Assembly: GCF_000003815.2 (NCBI RefSeq)
Contig: NW_023365702.1
Span: 144,828-208,827 of the forward strand
Direction of reading: 5' to 3'
From: Branchiostoma floridae
Taxonomy: Eukaryota > Chordata > Leptocardii > Amphioxiformes > Branchiostomatidae
DNA length: 64,000 nt
The translations under genes and the position numbers were made by a program. Numbering within the stretch: position 1 is the stretch's first letter; each line of letters starts with the position of its first letter. Below the pieces are notes generated by a model. It was given only the letters and a program-made list of their open reading frames with translations. It was not told the DNA's origin and did no database searches. Positions 43,686 through 53,734 of the stretch are shown piece by piece.

Positions 43686-44006
43686 ATCTTTCCTGCGCTG
43701 TGATTGGCGATGCCTATATTAGGCGAAGACCCAATCCCATATAAAGGCAGGATAGACTATTCACATGCAGTTTGACGGACTCATCCGCACAGCCTGGAAT
43801 CCGTCGAAGACGTGAACATGGGATAGAAGGAGTGGGGCAAGGGAAAAGAGGTAGGCACGATGGAGCGCAGTTTTCTTTTTCGCCCGCCCACCCACCCACC
43901 CACTCAGTCTGGGGAATGTTATATGTATCACATCTTCGCGCGACTCCAGGCACCACCCCATAGCTTCATATGGATGAGTCAATCACTGCGCAGAAAGAAT
44001 AGGTAA
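43686..44006 (+). mobile_element. E2: 321 bp derivative of E1, head-to-tail
   Basis: It shares its first ~105 bp (including the CCAAT and TATA boxes) and last ~70 bp with E1, with a different centre that includes a CCCACCCACCC run. It abuts E1 directly with one CT between them (GGTAA|CT|ATCTTTCC). It is probably a MITE of the same family. Confidence 0.8.
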
Positions 44007-44254
44007 CTGAGTACTCTAAAGGGACACACGCAAACTCACACAGGTGAGAAACCTTACGGTTGTGAGGTGCGGAGAAACTTTTTGGTGAATTGAAGAAGCA
44101 TATGCATATGCGGTGCAGCCAAACCAATAAATAAAGAAGCATATGCTCACACTGAAGAGAACCCTACAAGTCTGCTGGTGAAACACTTGACAGAGCATTT
44201 ACCGCAAGTCAGTCAGCTGAGTAGTCTTAGAAAGCACATGCAAACTCACGAATA
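44007..44254 (+). pseudogene. Decayed finger tail of gene 7, right part
   Basis: Resumes exactly where 35952 stopped (CTGAGTACTCTAAAGGGACAC) and is colinear with 24852-25052. It ends at the family terminus (AAAGCACATGCAAACTCACG). A 29-bp insert with a 12-bp duplication is at 44093-44145. Confidence 0.85.
44093..44145 (+). mobile_element. Minute retroposon-like insert with 12-bp TSD
   Basis: AAGAAGCATATG occurs at 44093-44104 and 44134-44145, flanking 29 bp that end CCAATAAATA. The paralogue at 24945 has one AAGAAGCATATG and no insert. Confidence 0.65.
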
Positions 44255-45088
44255 AGAAAAATCCCAGGATCAGGAGTATGGAATAGAGATGTAGGCCACA
44301 TAGCAAGTTTGTCACTTTACATTTTATATATTTTTTTTAGTAGTTTAGACATTGTATAGCCAGCTATCTGATTGTAACTCCATGAACTGTTTTAATATTG
44401 TTGCTAAGAAATGCATTACTTTTATTTACTTGTTGATTTTGTATCTGAAGTTCCCAACCTTAGATAAGTTAGAAAAGTAGGTTTTGTTCTTTGTAAAAAC
44501 TTTGGTTTTGTTATTTCGCATGCTCTTTTGTAAAATGACAAGTTGTCCATTTAGTGTAGACTAACAGTTCAAGTTGCAGAAAGCTTGTTCTATATTTCAG
44601 ACTTGTAGTTTAGCTGTAACCTTGGTAACAATAGAACTGGTGAAAGCAATTATTGATGAGGAAGACTTGTTTTGTTACTACTAACTACATCTGGTCTTAA
44701 GATGGTTCCTTGTACTAATCTATATTTACTTTACTGTTAGTTTTAACGTTAGCAGTTATCTGTTATACTTGCTTAGTTCATGTAGGTAGGTGCTGGTAGG
44801 TACCCTCACTGTTAGTTGCAGGTGTTTGTCAACCATTTCGTACAGACACAAGCCTGGTTTGGATTAAGGTCCCCGACTGCCAGAAAACTTTTGAAATGAT
44901 GTACACAATGTAATAACAAAGGATCCATAACAGTGCGTATTATCCTAATCATCAGAGCTAAGTTCATTTTAGGCGGATCAGAAGTTGTTTATCCGGGCCT
45001 GAATTTGTTCGTATTGAAAAGCCAAATAGTAATAGAAATTTTGGTTTAATTGTTTTGTTATGTTTTGTTGTAATCATTTGTTTTCTTC
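44255..45088 (+). other. 3' UTR of gene 7, displaced by E1/E2
   Basis: Family 3' UTR, about 830 bp, now 8 kb further from its coding exon than in sibling genes. Confidence 0.7.
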
Positions 45089-45094
45089 AATAAA
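45089..45094 (+). terminator. Poly(A) signal, gene 7
   Basis: AATAAA in TTTTCTTCAATAAAGTTGTTTG, nearly identical to the site at 49716. Confidence 0.7.
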
Positions 45095-45155
45095 GTTGTT
45101 TGAATGACACTTGTTTCCATATTGCATTGGAAGAAGCCGATACATTTAGCCATAG

Positions 45156-45245
45156 TATATAGGAGAATTCTTTTACACAACCAGTTTTACTCACTTTGCG
45201 TACGTTTCGATGTCAGATTAAGGTGTCTGGGCAACTCCCTGAGAC
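45156..45245. repeat. Foldback repeat F, left arm only
   Basis: TATAGGAGAATTCTTTTACACAACC and the CGTTTCGATGTC centre are present, but the right arm has been replaced by the CATA array. An almost identical truncated copy is at 49779-49868, so the truncation precedes the duplication of this block. Confidence 0.75.
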
Positions 45246-45482
45246 ACATACATGTCTATATACTAGTACATACATACATACATACACATACATACATACA
45301 TTCATACATACATACATACATACATACATACATACATACATACATACATACATGCATACACACACATACATACATGCATACACACACACACACATACATA
45401 CATACATACATACATATCTATATACTAGTACATACATACATACCTACAATCATACACACATACATACATACATTCATACAAA
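45246..45482 (+). repeat. (CATA)n microsatellite
   Basis: Long ACATACAT array, with CTATATACTAGTACATAC occurring twice. Confidence 0.9.
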
Positions 45483-45744
45483 CTACAAAAAACAAGGAGG
45501 TTGAAAATGTTACTCTCCTTGCCAAAACATTACCTTGGTGAAGGTAATTATTTATTTCAGAATATTTGCTATCACCACAACTAAAAGGAGACATACAGGA
45601 GATTTAAGATATGACCAGTGTCTCTCCAAGAAAGAAATGTCATGTCTGCATTCATCTGTACATAAATCCCGATTAAGTGTTCTCGCGCGATCGCGACAAC
45701 TAGTGAATAATCTGGGAGGATGGTTGACCCTGGTCGGGGTATAC

Positions 45745-46356
45745 TTCCGGGTCATGAAACACAACTTCCTGTTACGTCGATGTAGGTTAGACATCCAGGT
45801 AATAAGATACGCCAAAATTAGTTACTCAAGCAACTGGATATGGTTTTGAAACGGTCAGACGTTTCGAATAGAATCCACTATCCTTCGTTAGTGACACTGA
45901 AGAGATCTGGAAGAAACAGGTCTTATACTCTAACTATGAATGAAGACAATTTCGCTCCTGTAAGCTCCTGTAACTAAAACAACAGGAGCTAATTGACTCA
46001 TTTGCATTAACTGTGTCTTAGCCTTGCTATCCTTTGAAATCCAAATTGTCTTCAGCTTGACTTTGGCTTAGCTTTGTTTTCTTTGCAATCCAAATTGTCT
46101 TCAGTCTGAATTGTCTTAAAACCTTTCCTATTGGACATCTGAAATTGTCTTCATTCATAGTTAGAGTATAAAAGACCTGTTTCTTCCAGATCTCTTCAGT
46201 GTCACTAACTAATTTTGGCGGACAACTTCCTGTTTTCCCGAAAAACGGCGTGGGTTTGGAAAGTCTTTCATCGTTTCGAATATCTCATCAACATTTAGCG
46301 GTTTTAGGAGTCGATGGACGTTTTGCTCAAGTCTGCTGGTGTTCAAGTTTGTTCAG
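45745..46356 (+). promoter_or_regulatory. Promoter and exon 1 of the gene at 48109, split by a repeat
   Basis: The upstream half (ATACTTCCGGGTCATGAAACAC, AACTTCCTG, 45750-45780) is separated from a second AACTTCCTG and the rest of exon 1 (46221-46356, ending TTGTTCAG with donor GTAAGACG) by the insertion 45808-46214. The ETS pair is thus about 450 bp further from the donor than in siblings. Confidence 0.65.
45808..46214. repeat. Penelope-terminus-like foldback inside a promoter
   Basis: CGCCAAAATTAGTTAC at the left and GTAACTAATTTTGGCG-type sequence (ACTAACTAATTTTGGCGG) at the right. A truncated left arm (to about 45955) is joined head-to-head to a full inverted arm. The hammerhead-like core (GAAACG ... 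CTATCC/GGATAG ... CTRACGA) lies in the left arm on the minus strand. It shares its right junction with the copy at 4812. Confidence 0.7.
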
Positions 46357-47024
46357 GTAAGACGACATCTTGTATTTTGATACTAGAAGCTCTGTAGGTT
46401 TGGCCAAGGACGTTATATGCTTGGTTTGGCAGAAAGCTCGAAAGTTAGACCAAGGAGGTTCCGTGAACGCGTTCTTCACATTACAGGGGAGGGGGAAGGG
46501 GGTGGAGGCGAGCACAAAGAACTTACCAAAGGTAAAAAAAAAAGCAACTTTTCTGCCGTCTATGTTCACTGGAATATAGACCGTATCTTAGAGGAAAAAA
46601 TTATACAAATTTATTTTTGAAATGTTTCAGTTTTCACCAAAATAGAGAGAGAACATTCTGACAAGTAGAGAAATGCATATGCAGCAGAAAGAAATGTAAA
46701 CAGTGGGGGCCTGTGAGGGTTTACGGAGGATCCGTTGATAAGAATTTCTGAGGTTATTTATTCAAAGGCACGTGAAAATGCAAGTCTGTTTTGATTTATT
46801 TCTCTTTCAAAGTCAATTTTGCAGTGTTTATTGGTGTAGAAATAAGTCAAACTTGTATTTAGGGCGCGTTTTTTATAAATTGTATCAGTGAGGTGTACCT
46901 CAACTCCCCTCGTCCGCTCCCAGGCCGGAACTTACCGGCGTTCCAACATCTGGTGTTCATTATGGCGTGTTTGAACTAACTCTACTCTAATCTCAATACG
47001 GGGAGGTTCAGTAATACTTCTAGT

Positions 47025-47572
47025 AGGGCTTGGTACCGCTACAGAAAATTCAGGTACAGGTACGGTCCAGGTCCAGATCAGTAGGACCAGAGAATTGTCC
47101 GTGAAAACTTGAGAATATGAAATGAAAAAAAAACAAGGGTCCTTTTCGCTACATATAGAATACAACACGGTGTATTCCGTATCACCCGAGGTATCAGCCC
47201 GATCCGCGGGAGGGCTGGGACCGAGGGTGATACAGAATTCGAAATGGTTCGATTTACTCGAAGAAAGCCTGTGTGATACGCCTTTCGAACCTGTGCGATA
47301 CGGAAGTTATGGCCCGGTCCGGAACACCCGTATCGAACGTTTTCGCGTCACAGGTATGACATAGAAATGAATAGTCTTGATGCATCCGATTTCTACTGGT
47401 GTTTTAAAACTCTGTCTTCTTAAAAACGACACAAATACTTCTGCTAACTCTGACCAAGTTTGATTGTAGAAACTTGGTAAAGTGACTATCATCTCTCCTG
47501 TACTTCGCTCTTACTTTCTTCTCTGTACCTGGACCGTATCTGGATTGTCTGTACAGGTACCCACCCCTAATC
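47025..47572 (+). repeat. Intronic repeat, inverted paralogue of 3062-3675
   Basis: Same CGTATC/GATACG-rich interior (47180-47350) as gene 1's intron, in the opposite orientation and without the 58-bp tandem duplication. Confidence 0.7.
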
Positions 47573-48108
47573 AGGGTACGGTAGAAGCCGCTTAATTGCA
47601 CACCCCATTTGCCAGCTTATTTCGTAAAATTATCCGGCTGGTGCATTAATGCAAAGTTATCTTCCTGGACCGCACTGGTTTGGGGATTCCGTGCAATAAA
47701 CAGAAGTGTGCGGTAATCCGTTGTGCAATTAACTGGCTTCTACTGTATAACTTGGGGGTGGGGATGATCGTGTCGTGTGCTACTGTAAAATTTCCTTGGG
47801 GGCATGTTGGCCATAGAGCTGAGTTGGGCTGTATAGGTCCTGGAAACAGTTTGACTACTACAGTATAACTGCACTAATGTATTTCTTTATTGGTTTATTG
47901 GTTTAGCTGTTTAGAACACACAGCCAGGTCTGCCCGACTAGCCTATGGCTTTTACAAAGGGCTAGCCATGGTGATAAAAACAGAGACAATGCATATGGAA
48001 TTGGACAGAATGCTTATGTACATTAATGTATAAGTTGGTATATTAAAAAAATTATCATGCCTTGACTAATTAGAGTTCATCTTTTTCCCTACAGACGTAG
48101 CTAAGAGA

Positions 48109-48798
48109 ATGGCATTGACAAGCAAAGTGCAGAGTTTGGATGACGTCAGGAGAAATGCAAAACAGGATGATTCTGTGCAACCAGGCACTAGGAGAGAGGA
48201 ACAGTGCTACAGATGTGAGGAGTGCAGCAAGCAGTTTACAAATCTGAGCTATCTGAAGAAACACAAACGGACTCACACAGGGGAGAAACCCTACCAATGT
48301 GAGGACTGCGGCAGGCAGTTTAGAGATCTGGGTAATATGAAGAAACACAAGCGGACTCACACAGGGGACAAACCCTACAGGTGTGAGGAGTGCAGCAAGC
48401 AATTCAATAGGCTGAGTAATCTAAAAAGGCACATGCGGACTCACACAGGTGACAAACCCTACACGTGTGAGGAGTGCAGCAGGCAGTTAAGTCAGCTGGG
48501 TCATCTAAAGGGACACATGCGGACTCACACAGGGGAGAAACCCTACAGGTGTGAGGAGTGCGACAAGCAGTTCAGTACACTGTGTAATTTGAAGGCTCAC
48601 ATGCGTTCTCACACTGGAGAGAAACCCTACAGGTGTGAGGAGTGCAGCAGACTGTTCAGTGAGCTGCGTAATCTGAAGACTCACATCCGGACTCACACAG
48701 GTGAGAAACCCTACAGATGTGAGGAATGCAGCAAACAGTTCAGTCTGCTGGGTAATCTGAAGAGACACATGTTGAGTCACACAAGGGAGAAAGTGTGA
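48109..48798 (+). CDS. C2H2 zinc-finger protein, 7 fingers (gene 8), coding exon 2
   Basis: Leader [20 protein letters not shown]... and seven fingers; 229 residues. The acceptor TTTCCCTACAG ends at 48094, 14 nt before the ATG, exactly as in gene 1, whose leader, intron and promoter it shares in inverted orientation. The C-terminal end (RHMLSHTREKV) and the following decayed finger instead match gene 2, including the same 8-bp linker deletion. Finger 2 is the variant CEDCGRQFRDLGNMKKH. Finger 4 has QLS where QFS is the family norm, replacing the conserved Phe of the fold. It may be a recombinant between two sub-lineages. Confidence 0.9.
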   Translation: MALTSKVQSLDDVRRNAKQDDSVQPGTRREEQCYRCEECSKQFTNLSYLKKHKRTHTGEKPYQCEDCGRQFRDLGNMKKHKRTHTGDKPYRCEECSKQFNRLSNLKRHMRTHTGDKPYTCEECSRQLSQLGHLKGHMRTHTGEKPYRCEECDKQFSTLCNLKAHMRSHTGEKPYRCEECSRLFSELRNLKTHIRTHTGEKPYRCEECSKQFSLLGNLKRHMLSHTREKV

Positions 48799-49715
48799 GG
48801 CGTGCAGCAGGCAGTTCTGTGAACTCAGTTTTCTTAGAAGGCACATGCAAACTAAAATAAGAAAGGCAAAGACCGGAAATGTGAAATAGAGATGAGACAG
48901 GTCATGTGGCAAGTTTAATCGCCTGTAAACATGGCTAATTTTTCAATTTTTCACATTTTGTTTAGTAGTTTAGTTCTATTATAGCCAAATTTCTAATTGT
49001 AACTCAATTTACATTCTTCTACAACTATTGTTGTACTAATCTTGCTAAGAAAACTATTACTTTTATTTAGTTGTTGATTTCGTATCTGAAGTTCCCAACC
49101 TGAGATTAGATAGAGAATTATAACAGAGTAAGTTTTTTTTCTTTATTAAACAGTTTTGTCATTGCACATGCCCTTTTGTAGAAAGCCAATTTGGCCATTT
49201 AGTGTGGAATAACAGTTCAAGTTGCAGAAATCTTGTGCAGGTATTTAGTTTAGCTGTAACCTTGGTAACAATAGAACTGGTGAAAGCAGTTATTGTGTGA
49301 AGAAGACTTGTTTCGTTGCTACTAATTACTTGTGATCTTAAGATGGTTCATTGTACTAATCTTCATTTACATTAGTGTAAGTGTTAACGTTATCAGGTAT
49401 CTGTTATACTTGCTTATTTCATGTAGGTAGAAGATGCAGGTGTTTGTTAGTTGCAGCTGTTTGTTAAACATTTTATGTAGACACAAGTCTGTTTTGGATT
49501 GAGGTCCGTAACTGCCAGAAAACTTTTGAAATGATGTAAGAACAAAGGATTGATAACAGTACGTATTATCCTAATTATCAGAGCTAAGTTCATTTTAGGG
49601 GTATCAGAAGATGCTTATCCAGGCCTGAATTTGTTCGTATTGAAAAGCCAAATAGTAATAAGAAATTTTGATTTAATTGTTTTGTTATGTTTTGTTGTCA
49701 TCATTTTTTTTCTTC
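48799..49715 (+). other. 3' UTR of gene 8
   Basis: Starts with an out-of-frame decayed finger (48799-48860), then family 3' UTR. From about 49560 it is nearly identical to 44950-45260, showing that gene 7's 3' end and gene 8's 3' end come from one recent tandem duplication. Confidence 0.65.
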
Positions 49716-49721
49716 AATAAA
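49716..49721 (+). terminator. Poly(A) signal, gene 8
   Basis: AATAAA in TTCTTCAATAAAGTTG. Confidence 0.72.
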
Positions 49722-49778
49722 GTTGTTTGAATGACACAAATATTGCATTGGAAGAAGCCGATACATTTAGCCATAGTA

Positions 49779-49955
49779 TATAGGAGAATTCTTTTACACA
49801 ACCAGTTTTACTCACTTTGCGTACGTTTCGATGTCAGATTAAGGTGTCTGGGCAACTCCCTGAGACACATATACATACATGTCTATATACTAGTACATAC
49901 ACACATACATACATACATACATACATACACACACATATACATACATACAAACAAA
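49779..49955 (+). repeat. Truncated foldback F plus (CATA)n array
   Basis: Same truncated foldback arm as 45156-45245, then a shorter CATA array. Confidence 0.75.
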
Positions 49956-50142
49956 CGCTACTAAAAACAAGGGGGTTAAAAAGGTTAACCTCCTTGCCAA
50001 AAACATTACCTTATTTATTTATTTATCACCTTGGCGAAGGTAATTATTTTTTTCAGAATGTTTACTATGAATAAATGGAGCAACACAGGAGAATAAAGAT
50101 ATTCCACTGTCCGTCTCCAAGAAAGAATGCCATGTCTGCATT

Positions 50143-50251
50143 TAGCCTGACTAAAATCGCGCCCCTAGCGGCCGGCCCTAAGATTGCCGCCTCCCTAGGG
50201 GGGAGGGGGTCATTAAGCCCAGTCGGCGAGAGCTTGTGTAAACACAGGCTA
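50143..50251. repeat. MITE with TAGCCTG ends and 9-bp TSD (copy 1)
   Basis: TAGCCTGACTAAAATC ... GTGTAAACACAGGCTA, 109 bp with a GC-rich centre (GCGGCCGGCCCTA). Flanking GTCTGCATT is duplicated on both sides. Copy 2 is at 62817-62924. Confidence 0.8.
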
Positions 50252-50342
50252 GTCTGCATTCATCTTTACATAATTCCCGATTGAGCGTGATCGCGACACC
50301 TAGTGAATAATCAAGGAGGATGGTTGACCCAGGTCGAGGTAT

Positions 50343-50496
50343 ACTTCCGGGTCATGAGACGCAACTTCCTGTTTTCTGGAGAAACGGCGTGGGCTTGGAA
50401 GATTTTCTTCGTCTCGAAGATTTCATCAACATTTAGCGGTTTTAGTGAGTCTACGGACGCTTTTGAGCAAGTATACTGGTGTTCAAGTTTGTTCAG
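50343..50496 (+). promoter_or_regulatory. Promoter and non-coding exon 1 of gene 9
   Basis: ACTTCCGGGTCATGAGACGC and AACTTCCTG, ACGGCG box, exon 1 ending TTGTTCAG at 50496 with donor GTAAGACG. Confidence 0.78.
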
Positions 50497-51089
50497 GTAA
50501 GACGACCTCTTGTATTTTGATGCTAGAAGCTCTGTAGGTTTGACAGAAAGCTCCAAAACTGAAGCGTTTCGAGAACGCGATACAACTTCTCTGTGGGGAG
50601 GGGGGAACGAACCACACGGCCCGGTTTGTCGTCTGACTTTCGTCTGTGTCTACTGGAAGATATAGACCATACCTTAGAGGAAAGAATAATACGATTGCAT
50701 GTTTGAAATGTTCCAGTTTTCTCATCTCAAAAATAGGAAGAGAACATTTTGATACGTGGAGGCAATTATGCAGGAAGAAACGTAAACAACGGGGGTCTGT
50801 GAGGGGTTTATGGGGTACCCTTTGTTAGGATTTCCGATATTATTTATTCAAGGGCAAGTGAAAAGGCGTGTCTATTTTTTGTTAAATGTATTTTCTCTTT
50901 GGTAGTAAATTCTGCAGTGTTCTTTTGTGTGAAAATGTGTCACACTTGTATGATGGGCGCGGTTTTATATCCGTAACGTGTACCTCAACTTCCCCCGTTC
51001 GCCCCCAGCTCGGAGCTTCCCGCCGTTCTAGCATCTGGTGTTCATTATGGCGTGATTGAACTAACTATAAGGGGAGTTTCAGTACTAGT

Positions 51090-51548
51090 TACGGGTGGGT
51101 GCCGGTACAGAAAATTGAGGTCCAGAGGATTTATTTCCAGGTCCGGACCTAATTGTAACACTTCTGAATGGGCAAATTAATTTCGCAACAAATGAATCTG
51201 TTTGATGGAGTATCTTATTTCTACTGGCATTTTAGAATTCTGTCATCATGTCAACAAAGCTAATGACTCTGTTAGACTAAATTTGTTTGTTAAAAGAAAC
51301 TTGGTAAAATGTATTCTGCTTCGCTCTCTTTTATACAGGTTTGCGATAGCAAAACCTGTATTGATTTCGTAGGCATCAATAAGCGCCGCCATGTTTGTTT
51401 GGATGTTTACTTTCTCAATTGGGATGGTAAGTCCCCAAACACATGAATACTTGCTGGTATAATCAGATCATCATTTTCTGATCGGTCGAAAATCAGGTCT
51501 GTTTTTTCGCACCGGTCCAATAAGAAAAAACGGTTTTGTACCCACCCC
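51090..51548 (+). repeat. Intronic repeat of gene 9 with YY1-type site
   Basis: Bounded by GGGTGGGTGCCGGTACAG and TTGTACCCACCCC. It contains TTGCGATAGCAAAACC and GCGCCGCCATGTTTG (51383). Confidence 0.62.
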
Positions 51549-51732
51549 TATTCTGAGTATTCAGTAACTTAAAATGGTGAAGGAAGACTTCACTATCTGT
51601 CAGTCTATATTTTTGTTAGGAGATAATGATTTATACAATGAGTTGGAAAAAAGTTTGTCCAGGACACTTATGTACAAGTTGGTATACTTACTCTTGCCTT
51701 TTCCCTACAGACGTAGCGCTCAACCTAGGAGG

Positions 51733-52914
51733 ATGACATCAATAAGTAAGGTGCAGAGTTTGGATGCTGTCAGGAGAAATGCAGAAGAGGATGATTCTGT
51801 GCAACCTGGTAGTAGCAGAGAGAAGAAGTGCTACAGGTGTGAGGAGTGCAGCAAGCAGTTTAGTCAGCTGTGTATTCTTAAGTCTCACATGCGGACTCAC
51901 ACAGGAGAGAAACCCTACAGATGTGAGGACTGCGGCAGGCAGTTTAGAGATCTGGTTAACCTGAAGAACCACATGCGAACTCACACAGGTGAGAAACCCT
52001 ACAGGTGTGAGGAGTGCAGCAGGCAGTTCAGTTGGCTGAGTCATCTGAATAAACACAAGCGGACTCACACAGGGGAGAAACCCTACAGGTGTGAGAAGTG
52101 CAGCAAACAGTTTAGTCAGCTGGGTAATCTTAAGAGACACATACAGACTCACACAGGGGAGAAACCCTACAGGTGTGAGGAGTGCAGCAGGCAGTTCAGT
52201 CAGCTGAGCGATCTGAAGGGACACATGCGAACTCACACAGGGGAGAAACCCTACAGGTGTGAGGAGTGCGGCAGGCAGTTCAGTCATCTGGGTCATCTGA
52301 AGAAACACATGCGAACTCACACAGGGGAGAAGCCCTACAGGTGTGAGGAGTGCAGCAAGCAGTTCAGTGAGTTGAGTAAGTTGAAGATCCATATGCGTAC
52401 TCACACTGGGGAGAAACCTTACAGGTGTGAGGAGTGCAGCAGGCAGTTTAGTGAGCTGGGCCTTCTGAAGAGACACATGCGCACTCACACAGGGGAGAAA
52501 CCCTACCAGTGTGAGGAGTGCAGCAGGCAGTTCAGTCTGCTGGGCGATATGAAGAAACATATGCGGATTCACACAGGTGAGAAGCCTTACAGGTGTGACA
52601 AGTGCAGCAAGCAGTTCAGCAGGCTCGCTCATCTAAAGGGACACATGCAAACTCACACAGGGGAGAAACCCTACAGGTGTGAGGAGTGCAGCAAGCAGTT
52701 CAGTGAGCTGGGAAGTCTGCAGAAACACATGCGGACTCACACAGGGGAAAAGCCTTATAAGTGTGAGGAATGCAGCAAGCAGTTCAGTGAGCTGGGTAAT
52801 CTAAAAAGACACATGCGAACTCACACAGGAGAGAAACCCTACAAGTGTGAGGAGTGCAGCAGGCAGTTCAGTCAACCCAGAAGTCTAAGAAAGCACATGC
52901 AAACTCACCAATAA
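51733..52914 (+). CDS. C2H2 zinc-finger protein, 13 fingers (gene 9), coding exon 2
   Basis: 393 residues from the family start (MTSISKVQSLDAVRRN...). The open frame reaches back to 51574, but the acceptor TTTCCCTACAG at 51700-51710 shows that this upstream part is intron. Thirteen fingers are all intact, ending RKHMQTHQ close to the family terminus. Variant fingers are CEDCGRQFRDLVNLKNH (finger 2, like the genes at 48109), CEKC (finger 4) and CDKC (finger 10). With promoter, splice sites and a full terminus this is a good candidate for an active gene. The family poly(A) site is not found before the CATA array at 53432; an AATAAA at 53712 is possible. Confidence 0.93.
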   Translation: MTSISKVQSLDAVRRNAEEDDSVQPGSSREKKCYRCEECSKQFSQLCILKSHMRTHTGEKPYRCEDCGRQFRDLVNLKNHMRTHTGEKPYRCEECSRQFSWLSHLNKHKRTHTGEKPYRCEKCSKQFSQLGNLKRHIQTHTGEKPYRCEECSRQFSQLSDLKGHMRTHTGEKPYRCEECGRQFSHLGHLKKHMRTHTGEKPYRCEECSKQFSELSKLKIHMRTHTGEKPYRCEECSRQFSELGLLKRHMRTHTGEKPYQCEECSRQFSLLGDMKKHMRIHTGEKPYRCDKCSKQFSRLAHLKGHMQTHTGEKPYRCEECSKQFSELGSLQKHMRTHTGEKPYKCEECSKQFSELGNLKRHMRTHTGEKPYKCEECSRQFSQPRSLRKHMQTHQ

Positions 52915-53431
52915 GAAAGGCCAGGACCAATAGTATTATATAGAGATGTTGGTCACATGGAAAATTCTGGAGATTGCCGACAAACATGGATAAATTGTCA
53001 AGTGAAGTAATATTTTTTCACACTTTGTTTAGTTGTTTAGTAGTATAGCCAGTTTTTTATTGTAACTCCACGTACATTCTTCTTCTAATGAAAGGCATTA
53101 CTTTTATTTACTTTTCGATATTTCAAGTTCCCAACCTTAGATTAGTTAGAAATGTATAACACAGTAGATTTTGTTCATTATTAATCTTTGTTTTCTTATG
53201 GTGCATGCCCTGTTGTAATATGCCAAGTTTTTAATTTATTGTGAACCAACAGTTATAGAAAAAATGTTCTATATTTTAGGCTTGTAGTTTATCTCTAATC
53301 TAACGATAGAACTGGTGAAAGCAGTTAATTGTGTGAAGAAGACTTGTTTCATCATTACTAACTACTTGTGATCTCAAGATGGTTCTTTGTACTAATCTAC
53401 ATTTACTTGATTCAGTTGATTGTCAGCGGTA
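52915..53431 (+). other. 3' UTR of gene 9 (shortened)
   Basis: Family 3' UTR for about 480 bp. It then passes into the CATA microsatellite without the usual AATAAA and foldback, implying a deletion. Confidence 0.6.
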
Positions 53432-53595
53432 TATATGCACACATACATATACATACAAACATTCACATTCATACATACATACATACAAAGATACATACTC
53501 ACAAACAGACACACATACATATACACACACACTTACATATTACATACATACACACATACATATACATACACACACACATACATACATACATACAA
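53432..53595 (+). repeat. (CATA)n microsatellite
   Basis: Imperfect ACATACATA array followed by AAATGCTACCAAAAGCC as in other cassettes. Confidence 0.88.
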
Positions 53596-53734
53596 ATGCT
53601 ACCAAAAGCCTTACCTTAGCGAAGGTAATTATTCTTTTCAGAACTCGAAAGCATTCGATGTCACCAGAAGGTTTATTTCTTGTCAGTACATTTATTCTTT
53701 ATGAAAGGAAAAATAAACTACAACGTGATTCCAT

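Noticed and set aside
35954-44006. Helitron interpretation of the head-to-tail pair
   Set aside because: The 5' TC and 3' CTRR with hairpin are not seen, insertion is not at an A|T site, and the ends are imperfect inverted repeats. It is not fully excluded for Helentron-like variants.
43684-44008. E2 read as a solo LTR and E1 as an LTR retrotransposon
   Set aside because: Only ~105 bp left and ~70 bp right are shared with E1. There are no TG..CA ends, primer-binding site or gag-pol, and the termini are inverted rather than direct.
51574-51732. N-terminal extension of gene 9 (and of genes 6, 7, 10)
   Set aside because: The frame is open upstream of the family ATG, but the acceptor TTTCCCTACAG lies inside it. 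The extension is intronic and is not conserved between paralogues.
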